From Marinobacterium marinum (lineage in GTDB: Bacteria > Pseudomonadota > Gammaproteobacteria > Pseudomonadales > Balneatricaceae), in assembly GCF_013868415.1 (NCBI RefSeq), contig NZ_JACEMT010000049.1, positions 1-64,000 on the forward strand: a DNA stretch of 64,000 nucleotides, given 5' to 3'. The notes beneath the pieces are model-generated. The model searched no databases. It was not told where the DNA came from and saw only the letters and a list, made by a program, of their open reading frames with translations. Positions within the stretch are counted from its first letter, which is position 1. Every line of letters starts with the position of its first letter. Shown here piece by piece: positions 36,059-44,941 of the stretch. Made by a program: the position numbers and the translations under genes.

Positions 36059-38920
36059 TTGTCACAAGCGCCATTCGTACCCGGACAACGTTGGATCAGT
36101 AACAGCGAAGCCGAGCTGGGGCTCGGTATCGTGGTTGAATATGTAAACCGTCGTGTCGAGATCCGCTTTCCAGCGGCAGAAGAGACACGTACCTACGCCG
36201 CCGATAATGCGCCGTTGAGTCGAGTGGCTTATGAGCCGGGCGACAGGGTCAGTAATGTGCTCGGTGATGAAATGGACATCGCAGAACGTTTTGAGCACAA
36301 CCAGTGCTTCATCTACCGGGGTGTGAACGACGCCGGTGAAGAAGTGATTCTGCCCGAACTGGAGCTGGACAGTGCCGTTCACTTCAGCAAGCCTCAGGAG
36401 CGCCTGTTTGCCGGTCAACTGGACCGTAACGGTCTGTTCAAACTACGTGTAGCAACGTTGGAGCGTCAGCACCGCTTGCGGTCATCGTCCGCCTACGGTC
36501 TTCTGGGAGCGCGTGTGCAACTGTTACCGCACCAGTTCTACATTGCCAGTGAGTTGAGCGGTCGCATGGCACCGCGAGCACTGCTGGCGGATGAGGTAGG
36601 CTTGGGTAAAACCATTGAGGCAGGCCTGGTACTGCACCAGCGCCTGATCAGTGGGCGTGCGCGTCGGGTGCTGGTGGTTGTGCCGGATACACTGGTGCAT
36701 CAGTGGCTGGTGGAGATGCTGCGTCGCTTTAATCTGATGTTTACCCTGCTGGATGAAGCGCGATGTGCTGAAATTGAAGCCAGCGGCCAGGATAATCCTT
36801 TCGAAAGCGGTCAGCTGGTGATCTGCCCGCTATCACTGTTGACCCGTTCCGAGGCGCGTCAGGTGCAGGCGGAAGCTGCCGGTTGGGATATTCTGGTGGT
36901 GGACGAAGCCCACCATCTGGGGTGGAGCGAGGAAGCACCGAGCCACGCCTATCTGTGCATCGAAGCGCTGGCACAGAAAACCCCCGGGGTGCTGCTGTTG
37001 ACGGCCACACCGGAGCAGCTGGGGCCTGAGGGACACTTTGCCCGTCTGCGCCTGCTTGATCCGGCGCGCTACCCTGATCTGCAGCAGTTCCTGAACGAAG
37101 AGCATGCTTATCTGCAGCTTAATAATCTGATCGAACCGTTGCTGGGTGGGCAGGGTAGCCAGGTATTGGCTGCTGATGCCGATTTGCAGTCTGCGCTGGC
37201 TGAGCGCTTGGGGGCTGAGGCCATTACCCGTTGGTTGCAGCTGGATGCCGATACCCGGCCGGCGGCGCTGGACGAGCTGATTCGTCAATTGATCGATCGC
37301 CAGGGCACAGGACGGGTGCTGTTCCGCAATACCCGTGACACAGTGGCCGGCTTTCCGCAGCGTCAACTGCAGACGCAGCGGTTGGATATGCCACCGGAAC
37401 TGGCGCTGTTTGATGAAGAAGTGGCTCCAGAAAGTTGGCTGCATCCCGAAAAAATCATGGGGAGTGACTGGATTGATGCCGATACCCGTGTCGAATGGCT
37501 GGTGGAGTGGCTGAAACAGAACCGTAGCGAGAAGGTACTGGTCATCTGTGCTCATGCCGATACGGCCGTGGCACTGGAAGATCAGCTGAATCTGCGTGAA
37601 GGCATACGCTCGGCGGTATTCCACGAGGGACTGAGCCTGGTGAACCGCGACCGTGCTGCCGCCTACTTCGCTGAAGAGGAGCTGGGGGCGCAGGTGCTGG
37701 TCTGCTCCGAGATTGGCAGTGAGGGACGTAACTTCCAGTTTGCCCATCACCTGGTGCTGTTTGACTTGCCGTTGACGCCTGATCTGCTGGAGCAGCGTAT
37801 CGGCCGCCTGGACCGTATTGGCCAGCGCGAAGATATCCAGATCCATGTGCCGGTGTACGAGGGCGGTACGTCCGAGGCACTGCTGCGTTGGTATGATGAA
37901 GGCCTGGACGCATTCGGACGCGTCTGTGCCGTTGGTGATGCGCTTTACCGTCGTTTCGCGCCTCAACTGTTGCAGTGTCTGAATGCGCCGGATGATGTCG
38001 TCTCTCTGGAAGCCCTGATTACTGAAACACGACAGGCACGAGAAAATCTGGAGCATGACCTGTCACGTGGCCGTGATCGCCTGCTTGAAGTCAGTAGCTG
38101 TCACCCGCAGCGTGCCGGCCTTCTGTTGGATGAAGTTGCCGCAGCTGAAAGCAGCGAGCAGTTGCAGGCATTTGCCGAAAAGCTTTTTGACCGTTTCGGT
38201 GTGGATATCCAACCGCACGGCCCGGACGGTTTGGTGCTGCATCCGGGCGAGCATATGCTGTGCCAGCTGCCGGGGTTGCCGGAGGATGGTGTTACACTGA
38301 CCTTTAATCGCGAGCGTGCTCTGTCGCGTGAAGACATACAGTTCATGAGCTGGGAGCACCCGCTGCTGACCGGCACCATGGAGCTGATCAGCACCGGAGA
38401 GCTTGGCAATTGTACGGTGTGTACACTCAAGCTGCCGCCATTGCAGGCCGGTACCTTGTTGCTGGAGCTGGTATACGAACTGCGCTGTGCCGCACCGCGC
38501 TACCTGCAGCTGGAGCGTTACCTGCCGTCGGGCAGCGTGCGCATGCTGGTTGACCCGGAAGGGCGAGATCTGGCTGGGGCACTGGGACATGAGCCGTTGA
38601 ACCAGCTTTTGCAGACCGTCAGCCGTGCTACCGGGCAGAAAATGGTACGCCTGGCGCGGGAACAGGTAGCACAGCAGCTCAAGGCCGCCGAAGGTACGCT
38701 GGATACACGGGTGAAGGCATTGCGGGAGCAGGCGCTGGACAAGCTGCGGCAGCAGCGGGCTGCCGAGTATGATCGCCTGGTGGCATTGGCCCAAGTGAAT
38801 CCGATGATCCGTCAGGAAGAGCTGGATGCCATGGTCGCTGATACCGAGCAGATGGAGTCCGCATTGCAGGCAATGGAGCTGAAGTTGGATGCTATTCGGG
38901 TCATTTTGGTGCGTGAGTAA
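36059..38920 (+). CDS. rapA: RNA polymerase-associated protein RapA
   Basis: A 953-residue Swi2/Snf2 ATPase that binds RNA polymerase and helps recycle it after transcription. Seen: the N-terminal Tudor-like pair (FVPGQRWISNSEAELGLGIV), Walker A DEVGLGKTIEAG from residue 178, DEAH at 282-285, the helicase-C phrase CSEIGSEGRNFQFAHHLVLFDLP with LLEQRIGRLDRIGQR, and the C-terminal RapA_C region. The start is a TTG at 36059 with AGGGGAG at 36045-36051. A 6-bp stem (36022-36027 with 36042-36047) covers part of that ribosome binding site and could limit translation. Confidence 0.96.
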   Translation: MSQAPFVPGQRWISNSEAELGLGIVVEYVNRRVEIRFPAAEETRTYAADNAPLSRVAYEPGDRVSNVLGDEMDIAERFEHNQCFIYRGVNDAGEEVILPELELDSAVHFSKPQERLFAGQLDRNGLFKLRVATLERQHRLRSSSAYGLLGARVQLLPHQFYIASELSGRMAPRALLADEVGLGKTIEAGLVLHQRLISGRARRVLVVVPDTLVHQWLVEMLRRFNLMFTLLDEARCAEIEASGQDNPFESGQLVICPLSLLTRSEARQVQAEAAGWDILVVDEAHHLGWSEEAPSHAYLCIEALAQKTPGVLLLTATPEQLGPEGHFARLRLLDPARYPDLQQFLNEEHAYLQLNNLIEPLLGGQGSQVLAADADLQSALAERLGAEAITRWLQLDADTRPAALDELIRQLIDRQGTGRVLFRNTRDTVAGFPQRQLQTQRLDMPPELALFDEEVAPESWLHPEKIMGSDWIDADTRVEWLVEWLKQNRSEKVLVICAHADTAVALEDQLNLREGIRSAVFHEGLSLVNRDRAAAYFAEEELGAQVLVCSEIGSEGRNFQFAHHLVLFDLPLTPDLLEQRIGRLDRIGQREDIQIHVPVYEGGTSEALLRWYDEGLDAFGRVCAVGDALYRRFAPQLLQCLNAPDDVVSLEALITETRQARENLEHDLSRGRDRLLEVSSCHPQRAGLLLDEVAAAESSEQLQAFAEKLFDRFGVDIQPHGPDGLVLHPGEHMLCQLPGLPEDGVTLTFNRERALSREDIQFMSWEHPLLTGTMELISTGELGNCTVCTLKLPPLQAGTLLLELVYELRCAAPRYLQLERYLPSGSVRMLVDPEGRDLAGALGHEPLNQLLQTVSRATGQKMVRLAREQVAQQLKAAEGTLDTRVKALREQALDKLRQQRAAEYDRLVALAQVNPMIRQEELDAMVADTEQMESALQAMELKLDAIRVILVRE

Positions 38921-39005
38921 GGCTGGATTGGCTGATTTAAATCAGACGACAGTCTGCTTTTCGGTGTAGACTGTCTCCATAAATTGACGCAACCCAGGAG
39001 GCGTA

Positions 39006-39203
39006 ATGGATATTGCGGCGATGAGTACCGGCATGAGCCATCTCCAGACTCAAACCGAACATGCGGCAAAAGTGAATAGTGTCGTAAAAGACCAGATGGA
39101 AGCCGTGGGTCAGCAGGCGCTGCAGTTGATTGAAAGTGCCGCCCCGGTCGCTGTTGCCAAGCCTGAAGGTGCATTGGGGCACCGGGTTGATATCCGCGTG
39201 TGA
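39006..39203 (+). CDS. YjfB-like putative motility protein
   Basis: A 65-residue protein starting MDIAAMSTGMSHLQTQ and ending LGHRVDIRV, the pattern of the YjfB_motility family (N-terminal MDIA, C-terminal G-x-x-(I/V)D(I/V)). These small proteins are linked to flagellar motility in other bacteria; the mechanism is not known. AGGAGG at about 38996-39001 gives a clear start. It is a single gene with its own terminator. No flagellar gene lies in the window. Confidence 0.78.
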   Translation: MDIAAMSTGMSHLQTQTEHAAKVNSVVKDQMEAVGQQALQLIESAAPVAVAKPEGALGHRVDIRV

Positions 39204-39240
39204 AAAACTCTCGGCTTTAGTCGGTGTTACAGATAACAAA

Positions 39241-39267
39241 AAAGACGCCCTGAGGCGTCTTTTTTTA
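39241..39267. terminator. Strong terminator between yjfB-like gene and the Lys-rich gene
   Basis: AAAGACGCC at 39241-39249 pairs with GGCGTCTTT at 39254-39262 around CTGA, followed by T to 39267. The A-run before the stem lets it serve the minus-strand gene ending at 39281 as well. Confidence 0.88.
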
Positions 39268-39280
39268 TGGCTGCAGCCGA

Positions 39281-39397
39281 TTAATTGGCTTTTTTCAGCA
39301 GCTTGTTCAGCTTTTTCAGCTTGCCTTCGTGCTTTGCGATTTTCGCTTTGCGGGCTTTGATCAGTTTTTTGACTTCTTTAGTTTTCATCTGGGCCAT
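39281..39397 (-). CDS. 38-residue lysine-rich small protein
   Basis: This short gene reads MAQMKTKEVKKLIKARKAKI and continues with Lys-rich amphipathic helix to a KKAN end, stop TAA at 39281-39283. About 16 of 38 residues are lysine or arginine, arranged in leucine/isoleucine heptads, so a helical nucleic-acid-binding or coiled-coil peptide is likely. AAGGAG lies 7 bp before the ATG and a perfect terminator follows the stop, both strong signs of a real gene. The ribbon-helix-helix gene ends 29 bp upstream, so they form a two-gene operon. Family not recognised. Confidence 0.72.
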   Translation of the reverse strand: MAQMKTKEVKKLIKARKAKIAKHEGKLKKLNKLLKKAN

Positions 39398-39426
39398 GGT
39401 GGCACTCCTTACCTTATCAGTTGTTG

Positions 39427-39606
39427 TCATTCTTCAGCCGCATCGGACTGATGTTCAGCCAGAAAGCGGCGAATAAAATGCCGAATTTCGCGTGCGGCAC
39501 TGGTATCCAGGTCGTCACACAGGGCAACGAACCGGTCTCGCTCTTCATCATTAATACGAATGACGAGCTGGCTGTTTTTGGTTTTGCTTTTCTTCCTGCC
39601 ACTCAT
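39427..39606 (-). CDS. Ribbon-helix-helix DNA-binding protein
   Basis: A 59-residue protein. After a basic head (MSGRKKSKTKN), SQLVIRINDEERDRFVALCDDL forms the beta-strand plus helix 1 of the Arc/CopG fold, and SAAREIRHFIRRFLAEH forms helix 2. Such proteins bind operators as dimers and often regulate their own operon or act as antitoxins. No toxin-like gene follows; the downstream partner is a 38-residue Lys-rich peptide gene. ATG at 39606 is chosen to give the standard length; the frame continues to 39657. Confidence 0.75.
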   Translation of the reverse strand: MSGRKKSKTKNSQLVIRINDEERDRFVALCDDLDTSAAREIRHFIRRFLAEHQSDAAEE

Positions 39607-39953
39607 TTCACGACTCCGGCCGGGCTGGTGGCTATAGAGTAAAGTAAACACAGCCAATTACAAATGCTAAACACACACTGTATTTTGTATATACAAAGCA
39701 TACCATATATTGAAATTGCCCTGAGGTCAAACGGGCGTGCTGTGTGACATGTCCAGTTTCAGATAAAACGGGTTTCGGGTTCTACTCCGATCAACGATTA
39801 GGGCTCGAATATGAGGCGCAGTTCGGGCATTCTGGTGCTGGTTGCTCATGCCGGTTGCTCTATGCTGATTGTTTGGCGATAACCGGCATCTCGAACTTAA
39901 CCGGCGTGAACAACATCCCTGGTATCTACAGTTAGCCCGATATGGAAGGAACC
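39607..39953. other. Intergenic stretch of 347 bp
   Basis: AT-rich near 39650-39715, so probably holding the promoter of the minus-strand RHH operon. A plus-strand frame (39744-39935) and a 24-codon hydrophobic frame near 39809 have no ribosome binding site and no recognisable product. I see no other feature. Confidence 0.5.
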
Positions 39954-40322
39954 ATGAAGAAATTCGCCATGCTATTAATTCTGTTCTTTTCGGCTGAAGC
40001 CTCAGCTGAAGAGTCTGATATTTTAAAAATATATGAGCATTTCACATTGTCTGGTGTGGCTGCAGAAAAATGTATAAACACAAAAGAAGAAGAGCTAACA
40101 TCTTTTTTGGCAAACTATCAGATGGTATCTGTTTTTGCGTTAACCGAGCTTAGAAATCAGAATCCTGACCTTTCCAGCGATCAAGCGCAAGCAGTGCTAA
40201 ATATCGGTGGTGAAAAAATCGAACAGTTAGTATATGAAATGATTGAAAACGACGGTTGTGAAAGCTCAAAAATACAAGACTTGATAAAACGCTTTCATAT
40301 GCTGGCTGAATGGAAACCATAA
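39954..40322 (+). CDS. Secreted hypothetical protein
   Basis: A 122-residue protein with a signal peptide (MKKFAMLLILFFSAEASA, cleavage after residue 18) followed by a helical acidic domain with two cysteines (EKCINT, DGCESS) that could form a disulfide in the periplasm. No family was recognised. GGAAGGA at 39944-39950 supports the ATG at 39954. It is AT-rich compared with the housekeeping genes around it. Two adjoining small palindromes (40315-40330, 40332-40346) lie at its stop codon. Confidence 0.7.
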   Translation: MKKFAMLLILFFSAEASAEESDILKIYEHFTLSGVAAEKCINTKEEELTSFLANYQMVSVFALTELRNQNPDLSSDQAQAVLNIGGEKIEQLVYEMIENDGCESSKIQDLIKRFHMLAEWKP

Positions 40323-40385
40323 CTATGGTTAACCATTGACAATGGTGCCGATATTTTGTGGGTAGGACCAATGTCCGAGTGAGCC

Positions 40386-41102
40386 ATGAAGCGACGAACG
40401 ACTGAACGTAAAATGACTGACAAGGAACGCAAGTTCCTGGTCGAATTGCTTGCATGTACACCATCAAAATTTAAGCGCTGGATGGAAGGTGCTCAAAATG
40501 CACTCGTACTTTGGGCTGCAAGCATGCTGGGGATGGTGCTTGGCTGGTTGATTTTGGCGTGGTTGATTCACCTTTTGGTTAATCTGGAAGTGGGTATGAG
40601 AAGCCCATATGCATTAGGTGTTGTCAGCCTGTTGGCGCCGGTTTGTGGGCTATACGCTATTTGTTCAAGTGTGCAGTGGGTTCGAAATTGGCCAGATCCC
40701 AGTGAAGCACTTCGGCAAGATATTAGTGGCGGTAAAGTGCTGGATGAAACCTATAATGTTATAGAGGCCAAGCGATTTAAAGAACCGGAGCATGGTGGGC
40801 TTATATACTTCCTGCGCATGGATGATGATCGAGTATTGGTTATTTATGACCATGAAAGCATTGCGCTTGAAATGGAGGGCGAAAATGCACTTTCCAGCTC
40901 TTTCGAACCTCGCAGAGAATTGCACATTGTTCGCGCCCCCAGTACTGAATACATCCTGGAACAGGAGTTCTCAGGTGAAAAGCTGGAGCTTTCAGCTCCG
41001 GTTGATTTGACCGTGCCGCCGGATCAATGGCCAGAACAGGAGTCATGGTGCGAAATTCCCTGGCTGGAATTGGAAAGGCGCTTGGGTATGCCCGGCTTTT
41101 GA
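40386..41102 (+). CDS. Hypothetical membrane protein
   Basis: A 238-residue protein. Two TM segments (about residues 42-68, NALVLWAASMLGMVLGWLILAWLIHLLV, and 78-96) form a hairpin, followed by a soluble C-terminal domain of about 140 residues with beta-strand character (GGLIYFLRMDDDRVLVIYDHE). No family recognised. The topology places the C-terminal domain most likely in the cytoplasm. The start may instead be the ATG at 40413. It follows the secreted hypothetical protein by 63 bp; a functional pair is possible but unproven. Confidence 0.68.
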   Translation: MKRRTTERKMTDKERKFLVELLACTPSKFKRWMEGAQNALVLWAASMLGMVLGWLILAWLIHLLVNLEVGMRSPYALGVVSLLAPVCGLYAICSSVQWVRNWPDPSEALRQDISGGKVLDETYNVIEAKRFKEPEHGGLIYFLRMDDDRVLVIYDHESIALEMEGENALSSSFEPRRELHIVRAPSTEYILEQEFSGEKLELSAPVDLTVPPDQWPEQESWCEIPWLELERRLGMPGF

Positions 41103-41181
41103 GTCATGGTGTAATCCAAAGCTGGCAGCTCGAAGGTATGTATTAACGGTAAGAACTCATATGAGCCGTGTGGAGTTTAAT

Positions 41182-41218
41182 AGAGCCCCAGGGACACCTT
41201 TGGTATCCCTGGGGCTCT
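41182..41218 (-). terminator. Long hairpin terminator after leuA
   Basis: A perfect 13-bp stem, 41182-41194 with 41206-41218, around an 11-nt loop, four bases beyond the leuA stop on the minus strand. The T-run after it on that strand is short (ATTAAAC), but the stem is one of the longest in the window. Confidence 0.72.
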
Positions 41219-41222
41219 GGGA

Positions 41223-42920
41223 TCAGGCGCTGCAGGCCTGTGTTTGCTTCGACAGTTCTGCAACCTTGCCCGAGCGGTTCAGGCCGGAGACGACTGCCTT
41301 CAAGGATGCGCTTACAGTGTCGGCATCCACGGCCATGCCGCCGACGCGCTGGCCATCAATGTTCAGCTGAACATAGGCGGCAGCGGCAACATCAGAGCCT
41401 TCTCCCATGGCATGTTCGGCATAGTCGACCACATGAATGCTGAGGCCGGTCCGGCTTTGCCAGGCGTTGATAAATGCCGCCATGGCACCTTTTCCATCCC
41501 CTTCGATGCAGATGTTTTCACCTTCGATACTGATATCGGCTGATAATGTTTCGGCAGCGTTGCTGCGTTCAATGCGATAGCCGTTCAGGCTGATCGGTGT
41601 CTTGTCCTGCACAAAATGTTTGATCAGCAGGTCATGTATGGTCTGGCTGTCGATCTCGCCACCCTGCTGCTCGGTTGTGCTCTGTACGACCGGGGCCAGC
41701 TCCAGCTGCATCCAGCGGGGGAGACTGATGCCGAAATCCCGCTCCAGCAGGAATGTCATGCCGCCTTTGCCTGATTGGCTGTTGACGCGGATGACGGCCT
41801 GATAATCTCGTCCCAAGTCGGCAGGATCGATTGGCAGATAAGCGACTTGCCAGTGCTCGTCGGTCTGTTGTTGTTTGAGTGACTTGCGAATCGCATCCTG
41901 GTGGCTGCCTGAAAATGCGGTGTATACCAGTTCACCAATCCAGGGATGGCGTGGGTGAATCGGCAGGCCGGTGCACTCGGTGCAGGTCTGGATGATTTCA
42001 TCCGGGTTGGACAGGTCCAGCTGAGGGTCTATGCCCTGGCTGTACAGGTTGATCGCCAGGGTGACGATATCCATGTTGCCGGTGCGCTCACCGTTGCCGA
42101 GCAGGGTACCTTCGACGCGATCTGCGCCCGCCATCAATGCCAGCTCCGCCGAAGCGACAGCACCGCCACGGTCATTGTGGGTATGTACCGAGATGATGGC
42201 ACAGTCACGACGGCTCAGGTGCTGGCAGAAATACTCGACCTGGTCGGCGAAGTGGTTTGGAGGCCCTACTTCAACAGTCGTCGGCAGATTCAGAATGCAG
42301 CGCTGTTCCGGTGTTGGCTGCCAGACATCCATGACAGCTTCACACACCTCGACGGCATACTCGACCTCGGTACTGGTGAAGCTTTCGGGTGAGTATTCGA
42401 AGGTCCATTCGGTTTCCGGGTACTGTTCGGCATATTGCCTGACCCAGGTCGCACCCTGAACGGCAATACTTTTGATCTGCTCACGATCCATGCCGAACAC
42501 GCGCTCGCGCTGGACGCGTGAGGTCGAGTTGTATACATGGATGACCGCTTGCTTGACGCCCTTCAAAGCCTCGAATGTCTTGGCGATCAACTCTTCACGC
42601 GCCTGTACCAGCACTTGAATGCGTACATCGTCAGGGATCTGGTTTTCTTCAATCAGCCAACGAGTGAAATCGTAGTCGGGTTGGCTGGCAGAGGGAAAAC
42701 CGACCTCAATTTCCTTGATGCCGAGCTTAACCAGCAAGTGCCACAGGCGCTGTTTCTGGGCCACGTTCATGGGCTCCAGTAGTGCCTGGTTACCATCACG
42801 CAGGTCGACACTGGCCCACATGGGGGCCGCAGTCACCTGACGATCGGGCCAGGTACGGGTAAAGCCGGTGACGGGTTCGACCGGCTGATATTTGCGATGG
42901 TTGAAATGGGCACTTGCCAT
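41223..42920 (-). CDS. leuA: 2-isopropylmalate synthase (long form)
   Basis: A 565-residue enzyme condensing acetyl-CoA with 2-oxoisovalerate, the first step of leucine synthesis. The TIM barrel shows MWASVDLRDGNQALLEPM (metal-binding Asp and Arg), EIEVGFPSASQPDYDF and the metal histidines in ISVHTHNDRGGAVA and GTLLGNGERTGN. The C-terminal LeuA dimer domain provides leucine feedback. It is the alpha-IPMS/LeuA2 type common in Pseudomonas and actinobacteria, not the shorter E. coli type. I prefer the ATG at 42920 (GGAG upstream) to that at 42935. A structured leader precedes it. Confidence 0.93.
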   Translation of the reverse strand: MASAHFNHRKYQPVEPVTGFTRTWPDRQVTAAPMWASVDLRDGNQALLEPMNVAQKQRLWHLLVKLGIKEIEVGFPSASQPDYDFTRWLIEENQIPDDVRIQVLVQAREELIAKTFEALKGVKQAVIHVYNSTSRVQRERVFGMDREQIKSIAVQGATWVRQYAEQYPETEWTFEYSPESFTSTEVEYAVEVCEAVMDVWQPTPEQRCILNLPTTVEVGPPNHFADQVEYFCQHLSRRDCAIISVHTHNDRGGAVASAELALMAGADRVEGTLLGNGERTGNMDIVTLAINLYSQGIDPQLDLSNPDEIIQTCTECTGLPIHPRHPWIGELVYTAFSGSHQDAIRKSLKQQQTDEHWQVAYLPIDPADLGRDYQAVIRVNSQSGKGGMTFLLERDFGISLPRWMQLELAPVVQSTTEQQGGEIDSQTIHDLLIKHFVQDKTPISLNGYRIERSNAAETLSADISIEGENICIEGDGKGAMAAFINAWQSRTGLSIHVVDYAEHAMGEGSDVAAAAYVQLNIDGQRVGGMAVDADTVSASLKAVVSGLNRSGKVAELSKQTQACSA

Positions 42921-42949
42921 GGTGTTGCTCTCCATTGTTGTGGGATGGA

Positions 42950-43026
42950 CCGCTGAGTCGAATCCTGGGTAAGGATTGTCACCGCCTTCAGCTGCCTGGG
43001 TAAGGCAACCTGACGTTTACCAGCGG
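42950..43026 (-). promoter_or_regulatory. Structured leuA 5' leader with two twin-loop hairpins
   Basis: On the leuA transcript strand, a closing helix (42950-42955 with 43021-43026, CCGCTG/CAGCGG) encloses two hairpins. One is AATCCT/AGGATT (42961-42977), the other TGCCT/AGGCA (42993-43007), and both have the identical 5-nt loop UACCC. The stem bases differ while the loop is the same, which is what selection on loop sequence would give. No leucine-rich leader peptide and no T-run terminator are visible. A cis-acting RNA is inferred; ligand or protein unknown. Confidence 0.45.
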
Positions 43027-43147
43027 ACCCTAACCTTTAAGATGGAGATATGTTAAGGCAACAACGGAGGTGAAGGATTGCTAAATTGCCATTGTTTGCG
43101 GTATTTTTGGCAACCAAAGTCACAATATTAAAGTTTTGAGCAATAAT

Positions 43148-43636
43148 ATGTCTGATAGTCTGCGTATGCCGGTACTTGATCGCTACGATCGTGCCATTCT
43201 GGACAATTTGCAACGTGATGGACGTATCAGTAATCAGGAGCTGGCAGACCGAATAGGTCTGTCTCCCTCGCCCTGTCTGCGTCGAGTGAAAGCGCTGGAA
43301 GAGAGCGGTCTGATCACCGGTTATCGGGCATTGGTGGATGCCAAACGTCTGGGTTTGAACCTGATGGTGGTGCTGCATATTTCCATGGACCGGCATACGC
43401 CAGAGCGGTTTGAAAACTTCGAGCGTGCCATTGCCGATCTGCCACAGGTATTGGAATGCCTGATTATCACCGGGCAGGATGCAGACTATCAGCTGCGTGT
43501 GCTGGTGAAAGACATGGATGACTATCATGACCTGCTGCTGCACAAAATCACCCGCATCGATGGAGTGACCGGCGTTCACTCCAGCTTTGTCCTGCGGCGA
43601 GTGTTGGAGCGAGGTGTACCAACAGGACTGCGTTGA
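43148..43636 (+). CDS. Lrp/AsnC family transcriptional regulator
   Basis: A 162-residue regulator. N-terminal winged HTH (about residues 7-66) shows LDRYDRAILDNLQRDGRISNQELADRIGLSPSPCLRRVKALEESGLI; the C-terminal RAM/AsnC domain follows (VVLHISMDRHTP, DYQLRVLVKDMDDYH). Such proteins bind amino acids and control amino-acid genes. It is divergent from leuA across about 225 bp, so leuA is the most obvious target, but the ligand is unknown. ATG at 43148 is preferred; a TTG at 43136 is in frame. It is convergent with chrA. Confidence 0.92.
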   Translation: MSDSLRMPVLDRYDRAILDNLQRDGRISNQELADRIGLSPSPCLRRVKALEESGLITGYRALVDAKRLGLNLMVVLHISMDRHTPERFENFERAIADLPQVLECLIITGQDADYQLRVLVKDMDDYHDLLLHKITRIDGVTGVHSSFVLRRVLERGVPTGLR

Positions 43637-43685
43637 CGGGTGACGGTATGCGCTGACAGCACATTGATCCCTGACGAGACAGGGT

Positions 43686-44876
43686 TCAGAAGGCGATGAA
43701 ACCGCCCAGCGCGAACAGCGGCACCAGCAGCCATACCGGACATTTCCAGACCTGCAGCGCGGCAACCGCGATCAGTACCAGTGCAAAGTCGGTGGGCGAG
43801 CTGACGCTGCCGGTCCAGATCGGATTGTAGAGCGCGGCCAGCAGCAGGCCGACGACGGCGGCGTTAACTGCGGTCAGTGCGGCGCGTATGGATCGGTTAC
43901 GGCGCAGCTGATCCCAGAACGGTAACACCCCGGCTACCAGCAGAAATGAGGGCGTGAAAATGGCGATCAGGGCGATCAGTCCACCCTGCCAGCCCGGCCA
44001 CTGCTGCATGCTGCTGCCCAAGTAGGCGGCAAAGGTGAAAAGAGGGCCCGGAACCGCTTGTGCGGCACCATAACCGGCCATGAATGCATCGTTGCTGACA
44101 TGGCCTGGCAACACCGTTTCAGCCTGCAGCAGGGGCAAGACGACATGCCCGCCGCCAAATACCAGTGAGCCTGCGCGGTAAAACAGATCAAACAGATGCA
44201 GCCCAGGCCATGACTGTGTGCTGGCAAGTATGGGCAGCAGAAACAGCAGTGTAAAAAACAGTCCCAGCAGCAGGATGCCGGGCCGACGCGAGACCTGAAC
44301 CGGAAGGTGTGCCGTGTCGGGAAGTACATGGTTTTTGAACAGGAACAGCCCCGAGATGCCCGCCAGCAGCAGGACCAGCGGTTGCAGCCAGACAGCGGGG
44401 AGCAGCAGCAGGCTGCAGGCGGATACCAGCATGAGCGTGATTTCCTTTTTGCCGCGGCACAGAGTTTGCCCCATCCCCCAGACAGCCTGAATCACGACTG
44501 CAACGGCAATGAGCTTCAGTCCGTGTATGACACCGGCGGGCAGGCCTGTGCCGGGAGCCATAACGCCATAGGCGACGACAATCAGTAACAGTGCGGAGGG
44601 CAGGGTAAAGCCGCACCAGGCGGCCAGAGCCCCCCTGAAGCCGCCACGGGATAGCCCCAGTGCCAGCCCCACCTGGCTGCTGGCAGGGCCCGGTAGAAAT
44701 TGACAGAGCGCGACCAGATCAGCATAGCTTTGTTCGCTGAGCCAGCGACGGCGCTGAACGAACTCTTCACGGAAATAGCCCAGGTGGGCAACAGGGCCAC
44801 CAAAGCTGGTTAAACCCAAGCGCAGAAAAATCAGCAGGATTGTGAAAAAGGAGTCGTGAGTTTTTTCGCTCGACAT
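43686..44876 (-). CDS. chrA: Chromate transporter ChrA
   Basis: A 396-residue inner-membrane protein with two CHR domains, proposed to export chromate. The N-terminal half shows FLRLGLTSFGGPVAHLGYFREEFVQRRRWLSEQSYADLVALCQFLPGPASSQ-type sequence with PGP; the C-terminal half repeats it as FYRAGSLVFGGGHVVLPLL and AVPGPLFTFAAYLG. Both halves are present, so it is the long type. The ATG at 44876 gives MSSEKTHDS; the frame extends four codons upstream. It lies 97 bp downstream of wrbA on the same strand, with a strong hairpin between. Confidence 0.9.
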   Translation of the reverse strand: MSSEKTHDSFFTILLIFLRLGLTSFGGPVAHLGYFREEFVQRRRWLSEQSYADLVALCQFLPGPASSQVGLALGLSRGGFRGALAAWCGFTLPSALLLIVVAYGVMAPGTGLPAGVIHGLKLIAVAVVIQAVWGMGQTLCRGKKEITLMLVSACSLLLLPAVWLQPLVLLLAGISGLFLFKNHVLPDTAHLPVQVSRRPGILLLGLFFTLLFLLPILASTQSWPGLHLFDLFYRAGSLVFGGGHVVLPLLQAETVLPGHVSNDAFMAGYGAAQAVPGPLFTFAAYLGSSMQQWPGWQGGLIALIAIFTPSFLLVAGVLPFWDQLRRNRSIRAALTAVNAAVVGLLLAALYNPIWTGSVSSPTDFALVLIAVAALQVWKCPVWLLVPLFALGGFIAF

Positions 44877-44941
44877 GGCAGGTCGCATAACGGTAAAACC
44901 GTTAGTTTAGCGATGCAATGATTGCAGTTTTGTGAATATGC

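Noticed and set aside
36833-38056. 407-residue minus-strand frame inside rapA
   Set aside because: It is antisense to a highly conserved rapA region and its composition reflects the mirror of that coding sequence. Similar long shadow frames over the RND pump, the GGDEF/EAL gene, yihY and trpB are rejected for the same reason.
39744-39935. 63-residue plus-strand frame
   Set aside because: No ribosome binding site, no coherent domain and a composition unlike neighbouring genes.
42936-43147. Leucine-rich leader peptide for classical leuA attenuation
   Set aside because: No start codon followed by a run of leucine codons is found on the leuA strand, and there is no T-tailed terminator before the gene.
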